From: Ruminiclostridium sp.
Lineage (GTDB): Bacteria; Bacillota; Clostridia; Oscillospirales; Ruminococcaceae
DNA length: 64,000 bases
Reading direction: 5' to 3'
NCBI GenBank assembly: GCA_017942025.1
Contig: JAGAVH010000046.1
Coordinates: 27,459 to 91,458 of the forward strand
A program made the position numbers and the translations under genes. The notes beneath the pieces were generated by a model. The model saw nothing but the letters and a program-made list of their open reading frames with translations, did no database searches and was not told the DNA's origin. Of this stretch, positions 23,081 to 32,425 are shown piece after piece (position 1 is the stretch's first letter; each line of letters opens with the position of its first letter).

Positions 23081-25039
23081 TTATCTCGTTGCAGTAAGCA
23101 TTACATAATATGTCTTGAATCTTACCTTGTCTATAACCTTATTCTCTTTTGTATCAAGGACGACTATATTAAGACCTTTTTCATTAGTTGAAAAATCCTT
23201 TGATCCGATTTTTATACTTGATAAATTTCTTTCTGCACTCAGAGTTATATCATACCCTTTGACGTTATCTTTAAAATACAGTGGGGAAGTAGATACACTC
23301 TGATATATTATCTCTCCGCCACTTACTATTGCCGCAAAGTTTTCGTTATAGTTTATATTTGCTAAATCGTTGAATCCGAGATGTGCAAATGCGGCTCTGA
23401 TACCGTCGTTGAGCCCGCTTGTAGTATCTCCCTTGCTTGCAATGAGTATAGTGTATTCGTCACTTTCCATCATTTTGTAGAAATATGACATGATATTCTG
23501 TTCTTTACGCAGCCATGTACGCTTTTCTTCTTTAGTGAGGTTATCACCGTTGTGCGTCATTTCCATATATGCAGGTATAGTACTGCGATATGGTACAGCT
23601 CCGTGGAATCCCTTTGATGTGACTGTAAGTCCAAAGTAATTATACCATAAGCAGGATACCATCGCTACTGCCATGAAAATGCCATAAACAGCCGCAGGGT
23701 GCTTTATTATACTAATAAATCTGTTCTCGTTCTTTTTGCGTTTATATTTATAGTTTTCAGGGAGATAATTTTCGTCAGGCTTATATTTAAGCTCCTTCTC
23801 AGTGGGAATATGGCTATCACTGCTTTTCTCATTGACCGCGGATTTGAGTTCATTTGCGTCATCACCGATTATTTCTTTTATAATATCAAGGCGCTGTTGT
23901 TCTTTTTCGTCAATCTGCTCGGGCTCATTCTCTGCTTCTTCGGGAGCTTCTTCGACTTCCGGATTCATTTTTTTACGGCGTTTTTCGATATACTCATCAA
24001 CTGTTATATCAAAACGAAGACGCTTTATCTTCTTACCTTCAGCCATAGCCTTCTTCAGATTTATATTGTGCAGATATATCTGAAGCTTCTTTCTGTAATA
24101 GGTTGCGATAGAGGGCAGGAAGAATATCATCATTATATACACGTACATAGAAAAACGCTCTATAACAAAGTGCTTTGTAGAAATAAGCCAGATAAAGAAA
24201 TTATATATTGCGAAATTGGTAAATACAGATGATGCTCTGGGGTATGCTTTTCCGTAACCTGTGAAATGCGCCGCAAGGGCAAGAAGCATAATTATTGTCG
24301 GAACGATGAGATATACAGGAGAGAACCCATTCTGTATGAAGTTGAGTTCAAGATAGTTCTTATACTGTGGAAGAATAAGAACCGCAAGGTCAAGAATCTG
24401 CCATGACAGGAAATACACAACTGCAAAAATTACGCCATATACCATAACCGAAAGTGCTGTAGGCTTTATTACTATGGCAAGCAGATATATAGGTATCAGT
24501 ATTATTGCCGTGCTGTGGAAAAGGCAGGCAATAAATATATACAGCATTACCTTGAAGTGGTTGCCTTCCTTGAAATACTTATATGCAAGCAGAATAATTG
24601 CGAAAGCTATTGCCTGACGGATAAAATTGAGAGAGCAATAGAAGAAAGTAAGACAGATAAACATAGATGTGGACATCCAGAGGTTTTCACTGTATCTGAA
24701 TATAGCATAAGCTGTTGGTACAAGTATAAGCAAACCGTAAACCATATAGAGTATATCGGTATTGGTTGTAAATAGTGTAATCAGCTTTGTAATAAGAGCA
24801 AATCCCGGCTCATAACCAAGGTCAAATATTTTCAGGAAGGACGCAGCATCTACACGCCTCATAATATGAATATAGGAATAGTAGTCGTTGCCAAGTCCGT
24901 ATCTGAAAATGGTAATATACAGCATAAAAGCAAAAACAATAATAATATAAATCGCTTTTTTTGTAACGCTGGGCTTTATTTCTATAAGCGGTATTCCCAA
25001 CAATACAACCACCGCTGTAAGTATCAGATATATTTCCAT
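23081..25039 (-). CDS. EpsG-family polysaccharide polymerase with extra C-terminal soluble domain
   Basis: The 652-aa protein has two parts. Residues 1-325 form a polytopic region with the EpsG signature RYGLGNDYYSYIHIM, GYEPGFALITKLI and LNFIRQAIAFAIILLAYKYF, as in exopolysaccharide polymerases. A charged, mostly helical cytoplasmic stretch follows (about 325-455, rich in Glu and Lys), then one membrane helix (AVYGIFMAVAMVSCLWYNYF). A C-terminal extracytoplasmic domain contains TILIASKGDTTSGLNDGI and KGLNIVVLDTKENKVID. These two segments resemble the ILEI/FAM3-type domain sometimes attached to bacterial glycan enzymes, but in the order opposite to FAM3. No other capsule gene is adjacent. Confidence 0.8.
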   Translation of the reverse strand: MEIYLILTAVVVLLGIPLIEIKPSVTKKAIYIIIVFAFMLYITIFRYGLGNDYYSYIHIMRRVDAASFLKIFDLGYEPGFALITKLITLFTTNTDILYMVYGLLILVPTAYAIFRYSENLWMSTSMFICLTFFYCSLNFIRQAIAFAIILLAYKYFKEGNHFKVMLYIFIACLFHSTAIILIPIYLLAIVIKPTALSVMVYGVIFAVVYFLSWQILDLAVLILPQYKNYLELNFIQNGFSPVYLIVPTIIMLLALAAHFTGYGKAYPRASSVFTNFAIYNFFIWLISTKHFVIERFSMYVYIMMIFFLPSIATYYRKKLQIYLHNINLKKAMAEGKKIKRLRFDITVDEYIEKRRKKMNPEVEEAPEEAENEPEQIDEKEQQRLDIIKEIIGDDANELKSAVNEKSSDSHIPTEKELKYKPDENYLPENYKYKRKKNENRFISIIKHPAAVYGIFMAVAMVSCLWYNYFGLTVTSKGFHGAVPYRSTIPAYMEMTHNGDNLTKEEKRTWLRKEQNIMSYFYKMMESDEYTILIASKGDTTSGLNDGIRAAFAHLGFNDLANINYNENFAAIVSGGEIIYQSVSTSPLYFKDNVKGYDITLSAERNLSSIKIGSKDFSTNEKGLNIVVLDTKENKVIDKVRFKTYYVMLTATR

Positions 25040-25121
25040 ATTATTATCCTCCTTTAAATTAAAACAAAAAACTACTTCAACTGTTTTCAGTAAACCTGTT
25101 GAAATAGTTTTAAAGCATTCG

Positions 25122-25913
25122 TCAGACTATTATGTATTTACCTGTGTTCATAACAGGGGCAACATTAAGAGTATAGTCGATATTTGTTTTCATACCGTTT
25201 GATAAAAGCTTTTGGCTTACTGCTTTCAACGCATCTGACGGGGTATTGTTTTCCTGACTCAAATGTCCTAAAATAATATTTCTTGCACCGCTTTTTACAA
25301 GCTCTGCACAAAAATCAGCAGAATCGTTATTTGACAGATGTCCTGTGTGTGACGCTATCCTCTCTTTTAAAAACGTGGGGTATTTCGGATTTGTTCTCAG
25401 AAGATAAGGTTCGTAATTTGCTTCGATATAAACTGTATCCGAGCCGATGATATTATCCTTTACTTCCTTTGTAACATAACCTAAATCAGTACAACAGGCT
25501 ATCTTATGCTCGCTCCATGAAAAAGTATAACCTACGCTTTCGGCACTATCATGCGGAGTGTGAAACCAGTTTATCTCTATATCAGTCGGTGCAGATGAAA
25601 GCTCCGAGCAATCATGCAGATTTCCGTTATCCAGAATGTGTCCGCATCTCAGCATCTCATTCATTGTACCTTTTGAAGCATATATCGGAAGCTCAGTATT
25701 TTTTGTTATCTGCATAAGTGCCTTGATATGATCGCTATGCTCATGAGTCACTACAATCAGCTTTACCGCATCAAACGGGATACCACCCAGATTAAGTCCA
25801 TCTCTGAGCGCCTTGAAGCTACAGCCGGCGTCAACCAGCACACCGCTTCTGCTATCTCCTACGAATACCGAGTTTCCTTTACTGGAGCTGCAGATAGGTA
25901 AAAGCCTTGCCAT
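25122..25913 (-). CDS. MBL-fold metallo-hydrolase, YycJ/WalJ type
   Basis: The 263-aa protein starts MARLLPICSSSKGNSVFVGD and carries THEHSDH (the zinc-binding HxHxDH motif, about residues 56-62). It also has the distal ligands in HTPHDSAESVGY, CTDLG and ILGHLSQENN. These match the YycJ branch of the metallo-beta-lactamase fold, implicated in cell-wall metabolism and DNA repair-related nuclease activity. It ends one base before the murA stop region begins (2-bp gap), so it is translated right after murA in the same operon. Confidence 0.9.
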   Translation of the reverse strand: MARLLPICSSSKGNSVFVGDSRSGVLVDAGCSFKALRDGLNLGGIPFDAVKLIVVTHEHSDHIKALMQITKNTELPIYASKGTMNEMLRCGHILDNGNLHDCSELSSAPTDIEINWFHTPHDSAESVGYTFSWSEHKIACCTDLGYVTKEVKDNIIGSDTVYIEANYEPYLLRTNPKYPTFLKERIASHTGHLSNNDSADFCAELVKSGARNIILGHLSQENNTPSDALKAVSQKLLSNGMKTNIDYTLNVAPVMNTGKYIIV

Positions 25914-25914
25914 A

Positions 25915-27213
25915 TTATAAAGCCTTTCTCAGCTTTTCCTCGTCAAACTGGCGTTTTACGATATCAGCTCCGAGATTTCTGAGCTTTATTTCCATATTTT
26001 CATATCCACGTTCGATATGGTAGATATCCTCTATTTCGGTTGTGCCCTGTGCGGCAAGACCTGCAATAATAAGTGCGGCGCCTGCTCTTAAATCGCAAGC
26101 CTTTACAGGTGCGCCTGTGAGATTGGGAACGCCCTTTACTACTGCTACACGGCTGTCAACAGTAATATCAGCACCCATTCTGCGAAGCTCGTCAACATAC
26201 TTGAAGCGAGTATCGAAAATGCTCTCTGTTACCATACTTGTGCCGCTTGCTATAGTCAGAAGAGTTGTCATCTGAGGCTGCATATCAGTAGGGAATCCGG
26301 GATGAGGAGCTGTCTTTATATCAGTAGCTTCATAACGTGATGTGCCGATAACTCTTACATTGTCGTTATCCTTTGCTATTTCAACAGTTACACCCATTTT
26401 TCTGAGCTTGGCTGTTATAGGCTCTAAGTGTTTAGGAATAACATTGGTTAATGTTATATCGCCGCCTGTTGCAGCTGCGGCAACCATAAAGGTACCTGCC
26501 TCTATCTGGTCGGGAATAACTGAATATTCTGTACCGTGGAGTCTTTGTACGCCCTTTACCTTGATAACGTCTGTGCCTGCACCCATAATATCTGCACCCA
26601 TGGAATTGAGGAAGTTTGCAAGGTCTACTATATGAGGTTCCTTTGCGGCATTTTCGATTATAGTGAGACCCTCTGCCATAGCACAGGCAAGAAGCGCATT
26701 TATTGTACCGCCAACTGTAACCTTGTCAAAGAAAATCTGTGTACCGATAAGCTTATCCGCTCTGATATCAACAATACCGTGCTGGAGATCGGTTACTGCA
26801 CCGAGTGCCTCAAAGCACTTGATGTGCTGATCGATGGGTCTGCTACCTAAGTCACAGCCACCAGGAAGGGGCACCTGAGCCTTCTTGAAGCGTCCTAAAA
26901 GTGCTCCTAAAAAATAACTGCTGCCTCTTGTCGAACGGGCAAGGTCATGAGATACTCTACCATCAAGTATGCAGGAGGTGTCAATTTCTATCTTTGACTT
27001 GTTGAGTCTTCTGATAGATGCGCCCATATCTGCAAGAATTTCCAGTGCGACATTAACGTCGCTGATTGAGGGTACATTATCTAATATACACTTGTCCGCC
27101 GCCAGAATTGCAGCAGGAATAATCGCTACAGCAGCATTTTTTGCACCGCTGATCTGAACCTCGCCTCTCAGCGGAGTTCCACCATTTATAATGAATTTAT
27201 CCAAAATTAACAC
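25915..27213 (-). CDS. murA: UDP-N-acetylglucosamine 1-carboxyvinyltransferase MurA
   Basis: The 432-aa enzyme transfers enolpyruvate from PEP to UDP-GlcNAc, the first committed step of peptidoglycan synthesis. Visible landmarks are INGGTPLRGEVQISGAKNAAVAII with the substrate Lys-Asn pair, the active-site Cys loop PLPGGCDLGSRPIDQHI (Cys about 119, the fosfomycin target, present) and HPGFPTDMQPQ. The length matches the family (about 420-440). It has a long leader with a 15-bp inverted repeat upstream (27272-27334) and is followed by the YycJ-like gene. Confidence 0.96.
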   Translation of the reverse strand: MLILDKFIINGGTPLRGEVQISGAKNAAVAIIPAAILAADKCILDNVPSISDVNVALEILADMGASIRRLNKSKIEIDTSCILDGRVSHDLARSTRGSSYFLGALLGRFKKAQVPLPGGCDLGSRPIDQHIKCFEALGAVTDLQHGIVDIRADKLIGTQIFFDKVTVGGTINALLACAMAEGLTIIENAAKEPHIVDLANFLNSMGADIMGAGTDVIKVKGVQRLHGTEYSVIPDQIEAGTFMVAAAATGGDITLTNVIPKHLEPITAKLRKMGVTVEIAKDNDNVRVIGTSRYEATDIKTAPHPGFPTDMQPQMTTLLTIASGTSMVTESIFDTRFKYVDELRRMGADITVDSRVAVVKGVPNLTGAPVKACDLRAGAALIIAGLAAQGTTEIEDIYHIERGYENMEIKLRNLGADIVKRQFDEEKLRKAL

Positions 27214-27271
27214 TTCCTCATTATCTTATTGTAATATATATCTAGAAATTTCCAAAAAAGGAATTCATATT

Positions 27272-27334
27272 ATCTTTATGAAACGGATTTCACCAAAAGG
27301 CATAGCTACAACTATCCACAATCCGCATAAAGAT
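27272..27334 (-). promoter_or_regulatory. Long-arm inverted repeat in the murA leader
   Basis: ATCTTTATG-AAA-CGGATT (27272-27289) pairs with AATCCGCATAAAGAT (27320-27334), giving 15 paired bases with a 3-base bulge. It begins right after a minus-strand TATAAT (27340-27335), so the murA transcript could start with this hairpin. The rest of the 277-bp gap to 27490 shows nothing else I can name. Confidence 0.5.
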
Positions 27335-27490
27335 ATTATATCATAAAATCGCACAAAATAAAAGCCTTTTTTTTGGTAATATTGCTTTTCGTCGAATTGC
27401 ACTATTTAAAAGACTTTTTTTGGTTAATTTTTATAGATATAGTGGAATGAGATATAAAAACACCTTGTATATTGTGTGTTATATCTGTTT

Positions 27491-27862
27491 TTACACCACT
27501 TTTGTACTTAATATAATCTGCGAGCCACCATAGACAAATACAACGGTAAAGCCTGTTTTAAACGGAAGCTTGTATCTGACAGCGACAAACGGCGCACCGA
27601 TACTGATACAGGTGTATTTTTTTATTATAACTCCGGACGTTATTTTTATGCAGTCTTCCCCTTTCTCGTAATATGTGGACAGAAAATACAAGGTTATCCA
27701 GACGGAAGAAGCAAGAAAAGCGGCAGACAGAATTAAAACAGCGAAAAAAAGTATTCTTGTGCTAAGTATAAAATACAGTACCGCCACAAGCATAAGTGTA
27801 AATACAAAAAGAAACAGAAGTATAAGCAGAAGAAGTCGTTTATCTGCTTTTACCTTTAGCAT
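27491..27862 (-). CDS. Small membrane protein with PH-like C-terminal region
   Basis: The 123-aa protein has two hydrophobic helices (LLLLILLFLFVFTLMLVAVLYFI and ILFFAVLILSAAFLASSVWITLYFL), then a beta-rich segment ITSGVIIKKYTCISIGAPFVAVRYKL...VFVYGGSQIILST. That arrangement resembles small bacterial PH-domain (bPH2/YdbS-like) membrane proteins. The function is unknown. I place the start at ATG 27862 because AAAGGAG lies at the right distance; a longer frame upstream would run into the divergent symporter promoter. Confidence 0.7.
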   Translation of the reverse strand: MLKVKADKRLLLLILLFLFVFTLMLVAVLYFILSTRILFFAVLILSAAFLASSVWITLYFLSTYYEKGEDCIKITSGVIIKKYTCISIGAPFVAVRYKLPFKTGFTVVFVYGGSQIILSTKVV

Positions 27863-27919
27863 ATAATCACTCCTTTTGAAGTATAAATGTAAAAATGTAC
27901 AGACTGTCAAGGGGGAAAT

Positions 27920-29209
27920 ATGGAAATAATAAAGTGGTTGAATGAAAACATCATATGGGGAGTCCCTATGCTTTTACTTTTTACCTTTACGGGAGTTATA
28001 TTCGCGATAAGGCTTAAAGGCTTCAGGATTTTTTCAGGGATAGGTACGCTTTTCAGGAAAAGCAAAGCCGATGAAAAAGGTATATCTCCCTTTGCGGCAC
28101 TTACAGCGACGCTCGGAACTACGCTTGGAACAGGAAATATTATAGCCATTGGCACAGCTATCACCTTCGGCGGTGCGGGTGCGGTTTTCTGGATGTGGAT
28201 CGCGGCACTGCTCGGCATGATGACCTGCTATGCAGAAAACTATCTCGGACACAGATACCGCATAAAAACAGAAGTCGGGTACAAGGATGTTCCCTTCCGA
28301 TATATAAGAAAGGCTTTCGGTAACAAAAAAAGGGGCTGTGTTATATCAGGGATATTTGCCGCACTTTGTGTAGGCGCAAGCTTTGGAATGGGAAATATGG
28401 CACAGATAAATTCTGCCGGTGCTGTATTGAAACGAAGCATAGGCGTCCCATTATGGGTGACGGGTATTGTCTGTGCCACCCTTGTGATATACTTTGCAGG
28501 AAGAGGAGTAAAACATCTGTCGGAGCTTACTGTATGGCTCATTCCGATGATTTCAGTCTTATATATAGCAGGATGCTTATGGGTTATAATAACAGGTGGC
28601 AACAGGATGGGAGAGGTATTATCACGTATTATAAAAGAGGCATTCTCTGTAGAGGCGGTGTCAGGTGGAGCTGCCGGAAGTATTATGCTGAACGCAATGA
28701 TGTGGGGTGTAAAACGTGGTGTATTTTCAAACGAAGCGGGACTTGGAACATCTGTTATGATAAATGCCGATTCTGATTGCGATACACCGCATAAGCAAGG
28801 GTTATGGGCAGTGCTGCAGGTTTTTATTGATACGATAATTATGTGTAGTCTTACCGCTTTTGCCATACTTATAAGCGGAGCAGATAAAATATCTGCTGAT
28901 GGGATAGATATCGCCGGAATAGCCTTCGGCAGTGTGATGGGTGACGCAGGTAATATCTTTCTGTCGGTGCTGGTGCTTATATTTGCTGTGGCTACTGTTT
29001 CAGGCTGGTGTATTTACGGAAAGAAATGTGTAGAGTATCTTATGGGCAGTAAGTGGACAAAGGGATACTTTTATATTTTTATTCTGCTGTGTTTTGTAGG
29101 AGCTATAGCAAGAACAGATTTAGTCTGGGAATTATCCGACTTACTTAACGGACTTATGGCAATACCTAATCTTACAGCATTACTGATTCTCCGTAAAGAA
29201 ATAAAATGA
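27920..29209 (+). CDS. Sodium:alanine/glycine symporter (AGCS family)
   Basis: The 429-aa polytopic transporter has the AGCS signatures SPFAALTATLGTTLGTGNIIAIGTAITFGGAGAVFWMW (about residues 56-95) and GVFSNEAGLGTSVMINA. It imports alanine, glycine or a similar small amino acid with Na+. About 10-11 helices are expected and the length is typical, slightly short at the C-terminus. It is divergent from the PH-like membrane protein gene; the GGGGAAAT ribosome binding site precedes the start. Confidence 0.94.
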   Translation: MEIIKWLNENIIWGVPMLLLFTFTGVIFAIRLKGFRIFSGIGTLFRKSKADEKGISPFAALTATLGTTLGTGNIIAIGTAITFGGAGAVFWMWIAALLGMMTCYAENYLGHRYRIKTEVGYKDVPFRYIRKAFGNKKRGCVISGIFAALCVGASFGMGNMAQINSAGAVLKRSIGVPLWVTGIVCATLVIYFAGRGVKHLSELTVWLIPMISVLYIAGCLWVIITGGNRMGEVLSRIIKEAFSVEAVSGGAAGSIMLNAMMWGVKRGVFSNEAGLGTSVMINADSDCDTPHKQGLWAVLQVFIDTIIMCSLTAFAILISGADKISADGIDIAGIAFGSVMGDAGNIFLSVLVLIFAVATVSGWCIYGKKCVEYLMGSKWTKGYFYIFILLCFVGAIARTDLVWELSDLLNGLMAIPNLTALLILRKEIK

Positions 29210-29251
29210 TATGAAAAAAGAAATAATTTGATAAAAAAATCACGATAAGTA

Positions 29252-29280
29252 TTGACCTATTGACGAAAATAAGATATAAT
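29252..29280 (+). promoter_or_regulatory. pckG promoter
   Basis: TTGACC (29252-29257), 17-base spacer, TATAAT (29275-29280). It is followed by an 86-base leader. Confidence 0.7.
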
Positions 29281-29366
29281 ATTAAAAGGAGTACGATGTA
29301 TTCCTGCAAATGAATTCATATCAGCTATGCTGGTAAAAATAAAAGGAAAAGGAGAACAACACAGTT

Positions 29367-31148
29367 ATGACAAATAACCAGAACGTGTTAAAATGGGTTG
29401 AAGAAATGACAGCCCTCACAAAGCCTGAAAAGGTTGTATGGATTGACGGCAGTGACGAACAGTTACAGGCTCTTCGTGACGAAGCAATCGCAACAGGCGA
29501 AATGATCAAGCTCAACCAGGATAAGCTTCCTGGATGCCTTTACCACAGAACAGCAGAAAATGACGTTGCTCGTGTAGAGGACAGAACTTTCATCTGCTCA
29601 AAGAATAAGGAAAATGCAGGTCCTACTAACAACTGGTGCGACCCCAAGGAAATGTACGAAAAGCTCACAAAGCTTTACGACGGCGTTATGAAGGGCCGTA
29701 CAATGTACGTAATCCCCTACTCAATGGGTCCTATCGGCTCACCTATTGCAAAGGTTGGCGTTGAGCTTACTGACTCCATCTACGTTGTTCTTAACATGGA
29801 CATTATGACAAGAATGGGTAAGCAGGCATTTGAAAACCTCCCCGATGATTCCAACGACTTTGTAAGATGCTTACACTCCAAGGCTGACGTTGATCCCGAA
29901 AAGAGATACATCGTTCAGTTCCCCGAGGACAATGCAATCTGGTCAATAAACTCTGCTTACGGCGGTAACGTACTTCTCGGTAAGAAGTGCTTCGCTCTCC
30001 GCATCGCTTCCTACCAGGGATGGAAGGAAGGCTGGATGGCTGAACATATGCTTATCTTAGGCGTTAAGAAGCCTGACGGTGACATCAAGTACATCACAGC
30101 TGCATTCCCCTCTGCTTGTGGTAAGACAAACCTCGCTATGCTTATTCCTCCCGAGGGATATAAGAAGGCTGGCTACGAAGTATTCACAGTAGGTGATGAT
30201 ATTGCATGGATGAAGCAGGGTCCCGACGGCAAGCTTTACGCTATCAACCCCGAAAACGGCTTCTTCGGCGTAGCTCCCGGCACAAATGCAAAGTCAAACT
30301 TCAACGCTTTACAGTCAACAATGAAGAACACAATCTTCACAAACGTTGCTATCAACGATGATGATATGACTGTTTGGTGGGAAGGTCTTGACAAGAATCC
30401 TCCCGAGAATGCAACAGAATGGAAGGGCGCAAAGGTTAATGGTAAGGAATACACAGCAGCAGGCAACAAGCTCGCTCATCCCAACTCACGTTTCACTGCT
30501 CCCGCTAAGAACTGCCCCTGCATCTCTTCTGAATTTGACAATCCTCAGGGTGTTCCCGTTTCCGCTATCATCTTCGGTGGCAGAAGAGCGGCTACAACTC
30601 CTCTCGTATATCAGTCTTTCAACTGGCAGCACGGCACATATATCGGCTCTGCGGTTTCTTCTGAAACAACAGCAGCTGCTACAGGTGCAGTAGGCGTACT
30701 CCGTCACGATCCTATGGCTATGAAGCCCTTCTGCGGCTACCATATGGCTGACTACTGGGCACACTGGCTCGCAATGGGCAAGAAGCTCGGCGAAAATGCT
30801 CCTAAGATATTCAATGTTAACTGGTTCAAGCAGGACGAAAACGGCAACTTCATCTGGCCCGGTTTCGGTGACAACATGAGAGTTCTCGACTGGATCATCA
30901 AGAGATGTGAAGGCACAATCGACGCTGAAGAAACAGCAATCGGTTATCTTCCTAAGAAGGGTGACATCAACCTTGAAGGTATTGAGGATGAAGTTACATC
31001 CGATGTTGAGGATCTTCTCCTTGAAGTTGACAGAGACCTCTGGCTCAAGGAAGTTGACGAGATGACAGAATTCTACAAGCAGTTCGGCGAAAAGCTCCCT
31101 GCAGAGCTTACACAGGAGCTTGCAGACCTCAAGGCAAGACTTGGTTAA
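29367..31148 (+). CDS. pckG: Phosphoenolpyruvate carboxykinase (GTP)
   Basis: The 593-aa enzyme is the GTP-dependent type: PYSMGPIGSPIAKVGVELTDS, the P-loop AFPSACGKTNLAM (kinase-1 motif with the reactive Cys), DDIAWM, ENGFFGVAPGTN and FGGRRAATTPLVYQSF. It interconverts oxaloacetate and PEP. In rumen- and gut-type anaerobes it often works in the carboxylating direction, fixing CO2 on the way to succinate or for energy. Codon use (many CTC, GAC and AAG) looks biased toward highly expressed codons relative to neighbours. It is a single-gene unit with a strong promoter and terminator. Confidence 0.97.
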   Translation: MTNNQNVLKWVEEMTALTKPEKVVWIDGSDEQLQALRDEAIATGEMIKLNQDKLPGCLYHRTAENDVARVEDRTFICSKNKENAGPTNNWCDPKEMYEKLTKLYDGVMKGRTMYVIPYSMGPIGSPIAKVGVELTDSIYVVLNMDIMTRMGKQAFENLPDDSNDFVRCLHSKADVDPEKRYIVQFPEDNAIWSINSAYGGNVLLGKKCFALRIASYQGWKEGWMAEHMLILGVKKPDGDIKYITAAFPSACGKTNLAMLIPPEGYKKAGYEVFTVGDDIAWMKQGPDGKLYAINPENGFFGVAPGTNAKSNFNALQSTMKNTIFTNVAINDDDMTVWWEGLDKNPPENATEWKGAKVNGKEYTAAGNKLAHPNSRFTAPAKNCPCISSEFDNPQGVPVSAIIFGGRRAATTPLVYQSFNWQHGTYIGSAVSSETTAAATGAVGVLRHDPMAMKPFCGYHMADYWAHWLAMGKKLGENAPKIFNVNWFKQDENGNFIWPGFGDNMRVLDWIIKRCEGTIDAEETAIGYLPKKGDINLEGIEDEVTSDVEDLLLEVDRDLWLKEVDEMTEFYKQFGEKLPAELTQELADLKARLG

Positions 31149-31180
31149 TTCTGAAATTTATTCTTTACGAATATATAACG

Positions 31181-31210
31181 AAATCCCGTAGCGAAAGCTA
31201 CGGGATTTTT
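31181..31210 (+). terminator. pckG terminator
   Basis: Perfect 12-bp stem AAATCCCGTAGC/GCTACGGGATTT with a GAAA tetraloop and T-run. Confidence 0.95.
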
Positions 31211-31440
31211 GCGGCGTGTCGCCGCCGACAATTCCACCTTTTACTATTTTTGTGGGATGCAAGGATTTGCTGACGGCGTGACTAAACATTGATATGTTTC
31301 AAATTACGGTCTGGCGGACAGTTGGCGATGACACCTCATCCGTCAAATGACATTAAAATGTCATTTGCCACCTTCTCCTTGAGGAGAAGGCTTTACGGGA
31401 ATTTGGCAATTTAGAAATCTCCGATTTCTAAAAACGGGCT
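31211..31440. repeat. REP-like multi-hairpin intergenic element
   Basis: The non-coding stretch contains three perfect hairpins: CAAATGACATT/AATGTCATTTG (31344-31367), CCTTCTCCT/AGGAGAAGG (31371-31390) and TTTAGAAATC/GATTTCTAAA (31410-31432). It also holds the segment CACCTCATCCGTCA, which I recognise from widely scattered intergenic repeats in gut Firmicutes. A GC-rich start GCGGCGTGTCGCCGCC adds a further small stem. It fills the gap between pckG and the sugar ABC operon. Confidence 0.7.
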
Positions 31441-31450
31441 TGCTTTATAA

Positions 31451-31482
31451 AATAAAAACTCCTCTTTGCGAAAGCAAAGAGG
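31451..31482 (-). terminator. Terminator of the sugar ABC operon
   Basis: Stem CCTCTTTGC/GCAAAGAGG with GAAA/TTTC loop (31461-31482). On the minus strand it is followed by AGTTTTTATTTT. Confidence 0.88.
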
Positions 31483-31510
31483 ATGTTTTTATATGATGTT
31501 ATTCTGTTAA

Positions 31511-32422
31511 TTAACCCTTTACGGAACCAAGTGTAACACCCTTGATGATGAACTTGGATAAGAACATGTAAACAATAACTACAGGTATGATGGATACGAA
31601 GATGTACATATACAGCTTACCTAAGTCACCTGCCTGTGAGTGCAGGTCGGAGTTTACGATAGAGATCATGATCGGCACTGTCATAAGTTCTGCCTTGGAG
31701 ATAACCAGAGCAGGAGTAAAGAAGTTGTTCCATGATCCTACGAAAGCGAAAATCATCTGTACTGCGAGAGCAGGCTTTAACATAGGGAGGCAGATTGTAT
31801 TGAAGGTTCTGAATTCGTTTGAACCGTCAACACGAGCTGCTTCTACTACTTCAAGAGGAAGAGCGCCTTCGATATATTGCTTCATATAGAAATATGTAGC
31901 AGGAGCTGCGATTGCAGGGATGATGAGGGGCCAGTAGGTATTTACGAGCTTGAACTGGTTGATGAGCTGTACGAAACCAACGGCTGAAACCTGTGTAGGA
32001 ATCATCATAACGAGCAGGATAAACTTATCAGCGAACTTTCTGCCCTTGAAGTCATATACGAAAATACCGTATGCTGTCATAGCAGAGAAGTAAACTGTAA
32101 GAATTGATGTTGCAGCAGCAATAATTAAGCTGTTTAAAAGACCCTGAGGTAAGAAAAAGGTTGTCTTCTTCATAGCATTTGCAAAGTTTTCAAAGAAGTG
32201 CTCTCTGGGTAAAAGGGAGAAACCTTGCTGTAACTCAGCATTTGATCTTGTTGAGTTAATTATAAGCAGGTAGAAGGAGAAAAGACACATTATAGTAACA
32301 AAAGCAAGGAATACGTAAGAAGCGATTCTCGCGATTAAAAGAGATGTTGCGCCCTTTTCGTTCTGGAAGTCACTATAATTTTTAACCTTTGCAGGTTCGT
32401 CTAATTTTTTTAACTTAGCCAT
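31511..32422 (-). CDS. Sugar ABC transporter permease, MalG type
   Basis: The 303-aa permease has six predicted helices and the inner-membrane EAA motif EAARVDGSNEFRTFNTICLPMLKPAL (about residues 198-223). Together with the upstream MalF-type permease it forms the channel of a CUT1 carbohydrate importer. The N-terminus is long and charged (MAKLKKLDEPAKVKNYSDF). It is 3 bp downstream of the partner gene. No ATPase gene is present in the operon, so a shared MsmX-type ATPase encoded elsewhere is probably used. Confidence 0.94.
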   Translation of the reverse strand: MAKLKKLDEPAKVKNYSDFQNEKGATSLLIARIASYVFLAFVTIMCLFSFYLLIINSTRSNAELQQGFSLLPREHFFENFANAMKKTTFFLPQGLLNSLIIAAATSILTVYFSAMTAYGIFVYDFKGRKFADKFILLVMMIPTQVSAVGFVQLINQFKLVNTYWPLIIPAIAAPATYFYMKQYIEGALPLEVVEAARVDGSNEFRTFNTICLPMLKPALAVQMIFAFVGSWNNFFTPALVISKAELMTVPIMISIVNSDLHSQAGDLGKLYMYIFVSIIPVVIVYMFLSKFIIKGVTLGSVKG

Positions 32423-32425
32423 CTC

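Noticed and set aside
23699-24232. 177-aa plus-strand frame opposite the EpsG-like gene
   Set aside because: Hydrophobic antisense of a membrane protein and charged linker; no start signals.
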